Below the pieces are notes generated by a model. It saw nothing but the letters and a program-made list of their open reading frames with translations, was not told the origin of the DNA and searched no databases. Below are positions 33,938 to 39,681 of a stretch of 39,681 bases of DNA, piece after piece. The position numbers and the translations under genes were made by a program. This stretch comes from Kineosporia sp. A_224 (GTDB lineage: Bacteria > Actinomycetota > Actinomycetes > Actinomycetales > Kineosporiaceae): positions 1 through 39,681 of the forward strand of contig NZ_MWLN01000169.1 in the NCBI RefSeq assembly GCF_002198655.1. The letters are read 5' to 3'. Positions within the stretch are counted from its first letter, which is position 1; each line of letters opens with the position of its first letter.

Positions 33938-35542
33938 ATGTCGACGAGCCGACGATCGGCGCTGCAGTTCGGAGGGCTGTCCCTGCTGGGGGCCGCCGCT
34001 GTCGGTGTCCCGGTGGGCAACGCCGTCCGCGCGAAGGCCGCGGGCACCCTCGGCAAGAAGGACATCCCCCCGCGGTACACCCGCCCGCTGCCGATCCTCT
34101 CGCCGCTCGCCCCGGCCGGCACGAAGACGCTCACCGGCCCGGGCGGCTCCTACTCCGTGCCGCGCTACGACATCGTCGAGAAGGAGTCGTCCGCCCGGAT
34201 CAGCCCGCGGTTCGACACGAGGATGTGGACGTACAACGGCATCTTCCCCGGGCCCATGATCAGCGTCGACCGCGGCCAGGAGGCGGTGATGCGGGTGCGC
34301 AACCAGCTGCCCGCGGTCCACCCGCTCTTCGGCTACGAGTTCAGCACCTCGACGCACCTGCACGGGTCGGCGTCGCTGCCGCAGTACGACGGCTACGCGA
34401 ACGACCTCACGCCGCCCGGGTTCTACAAGGACTACGTGTACCCGAACGCCCAGAACGCCCGGACGATCTGGTACCACGACCACCGCGTGCACTGGACGGC
34501 GAACAGCGCCTACACCGGCCTCGCCGCGCCGTACATCATCCACGACGAGTTCGAGAAGTCCGTTCTCCCGCAAGGGAAGTACGACGTCACGCTGGTCGTC
34601 AACGACTGCATCCTCGACGCCCAGGGCCAGCTGATGCTGCTCGACAACAGCCACTCCGGGCTGTGGGGCGACATCGTCATGGTCAACGGGATGCCGTGGC
34701 CGTACCTCGAGGTCGAGCCGCGGGTCTACCGGTTCCGGATCCTCGTCGCGTCGATCGGCCGCTCGTACCGCTGGACCCTGAGCAACGGTGCACCGCTGCA
34801 CGTCGTCGGCACCGACGGCGGGCTCGTCCCGACGACGCAGTCCGTCACGAGCTTCCGGCACGGGATGGCCGAGCGCTACGAGGTGCTCGTCGACTTCCGC
34901 GGCCAGGCCGGCAAGACGATCGAGCTGCGCAACCTCAGCAACAAGAACAACGTCGACTACGACCACACGAACAAGGTGCTGCAGTTCCGGGTCGGGTCGA
35001 CGGTGACGAGCACGGAGAACAACACGATCCCGACGACCCTGTTCGACACGAACGAGGTCATGACGCTCAAGCGGTCGGACGCGACGAAGAAGCGGTACTT
35101 CCGGCTCCACAAGGAGCTCGACGTCTGGGTCATCAACGGCGAGACGTGGGACGAGGTGTCGGGCTCGAACTTCCGGCACGTCCAGGCCGACCCGGGCCTC
35201 GGCGACGTCGAGGTGTGGACGATCGAGAACAAGGGCGGCGGCTGGTTCCACCCGACGCACATCCACCTCGTCGACTTCCAGATCCTGTCCCGCAACGGCA
35301 AGCCGCCGATGGCGCACGAGCGCGGGCCGAAGGACGTCGTGTACGTCGGCGAGGGTGAGAGCGTCGACCTGCTCATGAAGTTCGGCCCGCACCGTGGGCG
35401 GTACATGATGCACTGCCACAACCTGTCCCACGAGGACCACGACATGATGACCCAGTTCTCCGTGGGCATGCCGAAGGACTGGACGTGGGACGACAACGAC
35501 CCGGTGGCCGCCGACCCGTGCAAGTGGGACGACCTCGACTGA
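33938..35542 (+). CDS. Multicopper oxidase, Tat-exported (CotA/bilirubin-oxidase type)
   Basis: The 534-residue protein starts at ATG 33938 with GAAGAGGGG upstream. Its N-terminus STSRRSALQFGGLSLLGAAA is a twin-arginine-type signal for folded export. All four copper-binding segments are present: HLHG (140-143), WYHDH (178-182), HPTHIH (from H438) and HCHNLSHEDHDMM with C493 as the type 1 ligand, H498, and M503 as axial ligand. It would oxidise phenols, bilirubin-like compounds, Mn(II) or Cu(I) with reduction of O2 to water. The 5' leader contains an inverted repeat GACCGCGG (33855-33862) and CCGCGGTC (33876-33883), possibly an operator. The signal peptidase gene begins inside its 3' end. Confidence 0.93.
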   Translation: MSTSRRSALQFGGLSLLGAAAVGVPVGNAVRAKAAGTLGKKDIPPRYTRPLPILSPLAPAGTKTLTGPGGSYSVPRYDIVEKESSARISPRFDTRMWTYNGIFPGPMISVDRGQEAVMRVRNQLPAVHPLFGYEFSTSTHLHGSASLPQYDGYANDLTPPGFYKDYVYPNAQNARTIWYHDHRVHWTANSAYTGLAAPYIIHDEFEKSVLPQGKYDVTLVVNDCILDAQGQLMLLDNSHSGLWGDIVMVNGMPWPYLEVEPRVYRFRILVASIGRSYRWTLSNGAPLHVVGTDGGLVPTTQSVTSFRHGMAERYEVLVDFRGQAGKTIELRNLSNKNNVDYDHTNKVLQFRVGSTVTSTENNTIPTTLFDTNEVMTLKRSDATKKRYFRLHKELDVWVINGETWDEVSGSNFRHVQADPGLGDVEVWTIENKGGGWFHPTHIHLVDFQILSRNGKPPMAHERGPKDVVYVGEGESVDLLMKFGPHRGRYMMHCHNLSHEDHDMMTQFSVGMPKDWTWDDNDPVAADPCKWDDLD

Positions 35543-36024
35543 CGCTCGCCGTCAGGGCGGCGGCCGTCCTCGTCGCCGCGCTGCTCGTCCGCGCGTTCGT
35601 CGCGCACCCGGACGTCGTCGAGTCGACGAGCATGACGCCGACCCTGCACCCGGGGGACGTCGTGCTCGTCGTCCGCCCGTCGCTCGCCGGCCTGCTCGAC
35701 GGGCTCGACCGGGGCGACCTCGTCGTCGCGCGCGAGCCCGGCACCGGGGACGCCGTCGTCAAGCGCGTCGTCGGGCTGCCCGGGGACGTCGTCGAGATCG
35801 CCGACGCCGTGACGACGGTCGGCGGGGTCGCCGTCGACGAGCCGTACGTCGACCGCACGCGGATCGACGGCCTCTACTACGGCCCCGTGACCGTCCCCGC
35901 CGGCACGGTCCTGCTCATGGGCGACGACCGCTCGCGCTCGGTCGACAGCCGGGACTACGGCCCGGTGCCGCTCTCCGACGTCACCGACCGGGTCGCCGTC
36001 CGCCTGTGGCCCTGGACCCGCTGA
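35485..36024 (+). CDS. Signal peptidase I
   Basis: The 179-residue protein has a basic N-terminus, one membrane anchor (about 21-40), the nucleophile S49 in STSMTPTL, the general base K93 in AVVKRVVGLPGD, and the box-E motif GDDRSRSVDSRDYGP. All S26 catalytic elements are present. It removes signal peptides outside the membrane. GTG 35485 is chosen because GAAGGA lies 6 bases upstream and later in-frame GTG codons have none. The first 58 bases lie inside the multicopper oxidase gene, so the two are probably translationally coupled. A dedicated role for this oxidase is possible, but Tat substrates are normally cut by the general enzyme. Confidence 0.88.
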   Translation: MGRQRPGGRRPVQVGRPRLTLAVRAAAVLVAALLVRAFVAHPDVVESTSMTPTLHPGDVVLVVRPSLAGLLDGLDRGDLVVAREPGTGDAVVKRVVGLPGDVVEIADAVTTVGGVAVDEPYVDRTRIDGLYYGPVTVPAGTVLLMGDDRSRSVDSRDYGPVPLSDVTDRVAVRLWPWTR

Positions 36025-36025
36025 C

Positions 36026-36088
36026 CGTCCTCTGGTGGCTGAAGCACATCAAAAGTCGATCTTGAGGTGCTTGTCTCGCCAGAGGACG
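36026..36088 (+). terminator. Two-part stem-loop after the signal peptidase gene
   Basis: Outer arms CGTCCTCTGG (36026-36035) and CCAGAGGACG (36079-36088) are perfect. Inner arms AAGCACATCAA (36042-36052) and TTGAGGTGCTT (36062-36072) match at 10 of 11 positions around a 9-base loop. It begins one base after the stop codon. There is no T-run, but the inner stem is strikingly AT-rich for this genome. It is a terminator, a regulatory RNA structure or a small repeat element. Confidence 0.5.
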
Positions 36089-36120
36089 CCACCGGAGGCG
36101 GGGAACAGCCCGCCTCGCGC

Positions 36121-36142
36121 TGTAGTTCAGAGTTCAACTACA
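36121..36142. promoter_or_regulatory. Palindromic operator upstream of the pirin gene
   Basis: TGTAGTT (36121-36127) and AACTACA (36136-36142) form a perfect inverted repeat with an 8-base spacer that itself contains GTTC near AAC. The form TAGTT...AACTA is typical of MarR/DUF24-type redox or phenolic sensors. TACAGT (36139-36144) could be the -10 of the pirin promoter, so a bound repressor would block it. The operator lies 30 bases before the ATG. Confidence 0.6.
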
Positions 36143-36171
36143 GTGGCAGCACCACCGACCCGGAGGACGCC

Positions 36172-37191
36172 ATGCCCGCCGTCACCGCCGACACCCTCAC
36201 GCTGACCCGGCTCCCCGCGCTGGACCCGGGGACGACGGCCTGGCGGGACGTCGTCAAGCTCGTCGTCGCGCAGCGCTTCCTCGAGGGCGAGGGCTTCGCC
36301 GTCCGGCGGCCGTTCCCGAGCACCGACCTCGCGCTCGCCGACCCGTTCCTCCTCCTCGACCACATGGGGGCCGTCGAGTACGCGCCGGGCGAGGCCAAGG
36401 GGGCGCCGTGGCACCCGCACCGCGGGTTCGAGACGGTCACCTACATCATCGACGGCGCCTTCGAGCACACCGACTCCGCAGGCGGCGGCGGCCTCATCGC
36501 CGACGGCGCCACTCAGTGGATGACGGCCGGCTCGGGCGTCATGCACTCGGAGCTGCCGACCGCCGAGCTCGTCGCGAGCGGCGGCCTCTTCCACGGCCTC
36601 CAGCTGTGGGTCAACCTGCCCCGGGCCGACAAGTGGGCCCCGCCGCGCTACCAGGACATCGGCGCGCACGACGCCGCGCTGCTCTCGACGCCGGACGGCG
36701 GCGCGCTCGTCCGGCTCATCGCCGGCGACCTCGCGGGGCACGCCGGGCCGGGGAACACCTACACGCCGATCACCTACCTGCACGCGACGGTCTCGCCCGG
36801 GGCCCGGCTCGACCTGCCGTGGCCGGCCCACTTCAACGCGATGGTCTACGTGCTCTCCGGGCGCGGGGTCGTCGGTGCCTCCGGCCGCCCGCTCGAGGAG
36901 GGGCAGCTGGTGGTGCTCGGGGCCGGCGACGCCGTGACGCTCACCGCGGCCGCCACCCAGCCGCAGGCCTCGGCGCAGGGCTGGGAGGTCATCGTGCTCG
37001 GCGGTCTCCCGCTGCGTGAGCCGGTCGCCCGCTACGGCCCGTTCGTCATGAACACCAAGGCCGAGATCATCGAGGCCGTCGAGGACTTCCAGCGCGGCAC
37101 CCTCATCCGCTCGACCCCGGAGCACGTCGCGTCCCCGACCGAGCCCGGGATGGCGCACCGCACGAGCGCCGACGAGACGCTCGACGGCTGA
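36172..37191 (+). CDS. Pirin family protein
   Basis: The 339-residue bicupin has the pirin iron ligands H81 and H83 (WHPHRGFETVTY), H125 and E127 (GVMHSELP), plus the second cupin (HFNAMVYVLSGRGVVG, EEGQLVVLGAGD). Bacterial pirins include quercetinases and redox-responsive regulators. Conservation of all four metal ligands makes a dioxygenase role possible. ATG 36172 has GGAGG 5 bases upstream. The TGTAGTT palindrome just ahead suggests induction by oxidants, electrophiles or aromatic compounds. Confidence 0.92.
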   Translation: MPAVTADTLTLTRLPALDPGTTAWRDVVKLVVAQRFLEGEGFAVRRPFPSTDLALADPFLLLDHMGAVEYAPGEAKGAPWHPHRGFETVTYIIDGAFEHTDSAGGGGLIADGATQWMTAGSGVMHSELPTAELVASGGLFHGLQLWVNLPRADKWAPPRYQDIGAHDAALLSTPDGGALVRLIAGDLAGHAGPGNTYTPITYLHATVSPGARLDLPWPAHFNAMVYVLSGRGVVGASGRPLEEGQLVVLGAGDAVTLTAAATQPQASAQGWEVIVLGGLPLREPVARYGPFVMNTKAEIIEAVEDFQRGTLIRSTPEHVASPTEPGMAHRTSADETLDG

Positions 37192-37197
37192 CGCGCG

Positions 37198-37380
37198 TCA
37201 GTCGAAGTCGAAGATCGAGTTCCCGCCGTAGAAGTGCAGGACGTGGCTGCACCGCCCGCAGATCATCAGTGTCATGCGGTGCGTCGTCCAGCCCCAGCGG
37301 GAGTCGCTGCGCGCCTCCTCGCGGCTGAAGTCCTGGCCGCCGCACAGGGGGCAGGTGAGCTGCGGGGTCTCGTACGTCAT
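37198..37380 (-). CDS. Small zinc-ribbon protein, 60 aa
   Basis: The 60-residue protein has CPLCG (10-14) and CGRC (41-44), two CxxC knuckles expected to bind one Zn2+, separated by an acidic/basic stretch (FSREEARSDSRWGWTTHRM). It ends in FYGGNSIFDFD. ATG 37380 has GGGAGA 5 bases upstream, which supports translation. Similar short proteins occur widely in actinobacteria without assigned function. It is convergent with pirin (6 bp between stops) and divergent from the DNA glycosylase gene (114 bp). Confidence 0.75.
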   Translation of the reverse strand: MTYETPQLTCPLCGGQDFSREEARSDSRWGWTTHRMTLMICGRCSHVLHFYGGNSIFDFD

Positions 37381-37494
37381 CTCGTCTCCCGAGGGTCGGG
37401 CCGGCGGTCCTGGCGGTGCGACGGGAGCCTGCCGCGCCAGGTTCCCCCGTCCGCACGGATGCACGCCCGGCGGCTCTGCGGGCACACTGGGGCG

Positions 37495-38370
37495 ATGCCT
37501 GAACTGCCCGAGGTCGAGGCGCTCGCCGAGTTCCTCCGCAGCCGTGCCGTCGGCCGGGTCGTCGCCCGGGTCGACGTCGGCTCGATCAGCGTCCTCAAGA
37601 CCTACGACCCGCCGCCCACGTCGCTCGCCGGGCTCACCGTGACGAACGTGGCCCGGCACGGCAAGTTCCTCGACATCGACGTCGACGGCCTGCACCTGGT
37701 CTTCCACCTCGCCCGTGCCGGGTGGCTGCGCTGGTCGGACAACCTGCCGACGACCCCGGTGCGGCCGGGCAAGTCCCCGCTCGCGCTGCGGGTGCTCCTC
37801 GACGACCCGGACGTCGAGGGCCGCCCCGGCTTCGACCTCACCGAGCAGGGCACCCAGAAGCGGCTGGCGGTGTACGTCGTCCGCGACCCGCAGGACGTGC
37901 CCGGGATCGCCTCGCTCGGGCCGGACCCGTTCGCCGAGGACTTCGACCGGGCGACGCTCGCCGGGATCCTGACCGGCAGCCGGCAGCAGATCAAGGGTCT
38001 CCTGCGCGACCAGAGCATCCTCGCGGGCGTCGGCAACGCGTACAGCGACGAGGTCCTGCATGCGGCGCGGCTGTCGCCGTTCGCCATCGCGGGCTCGCTC
38101 GACGAGGCCGCCGTGGACCGGCTGTACGCCGCGATGCACGACATCCTCACGGCGGCCGTCACCACCGCCCGGGGCAAGCCCGCCAAGGAGCTCAAGGACG
38201 CCAAGCGGGCCGGGATGCGGGTCCACGGGCGCACCGGGCAGCGCTGCGAGACATGCGGCGACACGGTGCGCGAAGTGAGCTTCGCGGACTCCTCGTTGCA
38301 GTACTGTCCGACCTGCCAGACGGGCGGCAAGGTCCTCGCGGACCGCCGGCTGTCGAAGCTCTTGCGGTGA
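37495..38370 (+). CDS. Fpg/Nei-family DNA glycosylase
   Basis: The 291-residue protein begins MPELPEVEAL, giving the catalytic Pro2 and Glu3 after Met removal. K57 (ARHGKFLDI) is the phosphate/base contact. LRDQSILAGVGNAYSDEVLH is the helix-two-turn-helix. The C-terminal zinc finger has CETC and CPTC pairs and an Arg near QTGGKVLADRR. It excises damaged bases and nicks the DNA by beta/delta elimination. The void-filling loop differs from canonical MutM: HLARAGWLRW replaces HLGMTGRL. It is therefore probably one of the divergent actinobacterial paralogues rather than MutM itself. Confidence 0.88.
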   Translation: MPELPEVEALAEFLRSRAVGRVVARVDVGSISVLKTYDPPPTSLAGLTVTNVARHGKFLDIDVDGLHLVFHLARAGWLRWSDNLPTTPVRPGKSPLALRVLLDDPDVEGRPGFDLTEQGTQKRLAVYVVRDPQDVPGIASLGPDPFAEDFDRATLAGILTGSRQQIKGLLRDQSILAGVGNAYSDEVLHAARLSPFAIAGSLDEAAVDRLYAAMHDILTAAVTTARGKPAKELKDAKRAGMRVHGRTGQRCETCGDTVREVSFADSSLQYCPTCQTGGKVLADRRLSKLLR

Positions 38371-38527
38371 CCCTCCACCCGTCACTGACAGCAATTCCTG
38401 CATTCTTGTACGGAGAGTAACTTCCCCTGACTTTCCGCTTCGCGTCATGTCATGCCTCATGGCAGGTTCATGACGATTCGCCTTTGGCCCTATGCCGTGG
38501 CATGCCCGCGTGCATAGTGTCGGACCC

Positions 38528-39681
38528 ATGCCAGGCGGGGGCCGCGCTCGGAAGCGCACGCGTGCCCTTTCCCATCGATCCGTGCGACGAACTGCGCGGA
38601 CAGTGGGGAAGGTCATGGCGCTCTGCCTGCCCTTCGCCCTCACCGCGAGCCTGTCGGCCGACATCGGCCGCGCCTCGGAGAACGAGGACGGTCGCAACGC
38701 CTGGCTCAAGACCCTCGTCGGCCCCGTCGCGGGCGGCTCGGGGTCGAGCGTGGTCGGGCAGGCCGGCCCGCAGACGCCCGTGCTGCCGGCCGGCGGTGAC
38801 CTCCAGGTCCTCGTCATCACCGAGGGTGCGGACGGCGAGGCGGTGCCGGGGATCCAGACCGGCATCGGCGCGAACACCCCGGTGCCCGCGGGCGACACCC
38901 GCCTCACGACGTCGCTGACCCGGTCCGGCATCCCGGTCCGCGCGCTCACCGCCTACGTGGCGGCCGCCCAGACCGAGGCCGCGCAGGACCCGTCCTGCAA
39001 GATCCACTGGAGCCTGCTCGCCGGCATCGGCCGGGTCGAGAGCAACCACGGCCGGTTCGGCGGCGCGGGGATCACCGCGGACGGCAAGGTCTCCCCGCCG
39101 ATCCTCGGGCCGCGGCTCGACGGCTCGCACGCGGGCTGGGCGACGATCCGGGACACCGACCGCGGCCGCTACGACGGCGACCCGTCGTTCGACCGCGCGG
39201 TGGGCCCGATGCAGTTCATCCCCGGGACCTGGGCGGCGTACGCCCGTGACGCCGACGGCAACGGCACGATCGACCCGCAGGACCTGGACGACGCAGCCCT
39301 CGCCGCGGCCCGTTACCTGTGCGCCGGCGGCGGGGACCTCTCGACGCAGCAGGGCCGCTGGAACGCCGTCTACCGGTACAACCGATCGACGAGCTACGTC
39401 CAGCTCGTTCTCGGCCTCGCCGACAGCTACGCGAGCGGCCGGGCCGCGCCGCTGCCGAACCCGCTGCCCGGGCCCCCCGGCCCCATCTCCGAGCCGCCGG
39501 CGACGCCGAACCAGCCCGCGCCCGGCGTCCAGCCGGAGCCGAAGCCGGCTCCGAAGCCGACGCCCAAGCCGACGCCCACGCCGACCCCCACGCCGACGAA
39601 GACCGGGACGCCGCTGCCGTCGTGGTCGTCGGGTCGGCCGTGGTGGTCGACGTCGTCGGGTCCGGCGGCGGCGGCCACGGA
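38528..39681 (+). CDS. Lytic transglycosylase, SLT type (C-terminus cut by window edge)
   Basis: The 384 residues in the window are incomplete at the right edge. ATG 38528 gives a basic n-region (GGGRARKRTRALSHRSVRR) and a signal or anchor segment (MALCLPFALTASLSA); ATG 38615 is a shorter alternative with GGGGAAGG upstream. The catalytic domain covers about 155-315: LLAGIGRVESNHGRF with catalytic E171, AVGPMQFIPGTWAAYA and RYLCAGGGDL. D241-D252 (DADGNGTIDPQD) reads like an EF-hand loop, as in Slt35. A Pro/Lys/Thr repeat tail follows, a cell-wall-spanning linker. It cleaves peptidoglycan to anhydromuropeptides outside the membrane. CATAGT at 38513-38518 could be a -10 for a leaderless message. 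Confidence 0.87.
   Translation, partial: MPGGGRARKRTRALSHRSVRRTARTVGKVMALCLPFALTASLSADIGRASENEDGRNAWLKTLVGPVAGGSGSSVVGQAGPQTPVLPAGGDLQVLVITEGADGEAVPGIQTGIGANTPVPAGDTRLTTSLTRSGIPVRALTAYVAAAQTEAAQDPSCKIHWSLLAGIGRVESNHGRFGGAGITADGKVSPPILGPRLDGSHAGWATIRDTDRGRYDGDPSFDRAVGPMQFIPGTWAAYARDADGNGTIDPQDLDDAALAAARYLCAGGGDLSTQQGRWNAVYRYNRSTSYVQLVLGLADSYASGRAAPLPNPLPGPPGPISEPPATPNQPAPGVQPEPKPAPKPTPKPTPTPTPTPTKTGTPLPSWSSGRPWWSTSSGPAAAAT

Noticed and set aside
39535-39600. Short tandem Pro-Lys/Pro-Thr coding repeat, possible microsatellite or CRISPR-like array
   Set aside because: It encodes an in-frame Pro/Lys/Thr linker typical of cell-wall proteins. There are no spacers.

Overview
The window is very GC-rich (well over 70% by eye), with GTG and TTG starts beside ATG, GGAGG-type ribosome binding sites and tightly packed genes. 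With a CBM13-GH10 xylanase, a GH62 domain, a FitAB-like toxin pair and an actinobacterial-type lytic transglycosylase, this points to a high-GC actinomycete. A plant-polymer-degrading member of the Micrococcales, such as Cellulomonadaceae, is my best guess. That placement is inference; there is no rRNA or other marker here. I saw no tRNA, rRNA, CRISPR array, insertion sequence or prophage.

Left end (1-3150, minus strand): the most interesting region. It encodes an ECF sigma factor, then 12 bp later a single-pass membrane protein with a short cytoplasmic N-terminus and an extracellular GH62 arabinofuranosidase-like domain, then a secreted CBM13-GH10 xylanase cut by the window edge. It looks like a sigma/anti-sigma switch whose sensor is a glycoside-hydrolase domain, analogous in concept to clostridial SigI/RsgI. 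The GH62 domain has changes at positions I recall as catalytic or invariant, and the sigma gene and xylanase share a promoter-like motif.

3181-12441: metabolic and regulatory genes. These are a Nudix hydrolase, two alpha/beta hydrolases facing each other across a long palindrome, a crotonase-family protein lacking both catalytic Glu residues, a secreted unknown protein behind three 11-bp PHO-box-like repeats, a PadR/HAAS-PASTA membrane module with a 30-bp operator, a divergent phosphotransferase, DUF2786 and HXXEE proteins, and an aldo/keto reductase.

12674-21539: a Bcr/CflA efflux pump, a FitAB-type toxin-antitoxin pair with a clear promoter and operator, a maltokinase-like protein, a PLP decarboxylase, a PAS-PAS-GGDEF-EAL cyclic-di-GMP protein, an S51-type peptidase and a small zinc-ribbon protein.

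21568-30775: a Cfa/TmsB-like methyltransferase and a TmsA/BfaA-like FAD oxidoreductase, a possible 10-methyl-branched lipid pair, flank a DUF1015 gene. Then come an EAL-HDOD protein, a small unknown protein, phosphoglucomutase, and a HipA-like kinase coupled to DUF3037. A 524-bp non-coding block with long direct and inverted repeats follows.

31300-39681: a CopC-CopD-CtaG fusion, a Tat-type multicopper oxidase overlapped by signal peptidase I, a pirin behind a MarR-style palindrome, a small zinc-ribbon protein, an Fpg/Nei glycosylase, and a lytic transglycosylase cut by the right edge.
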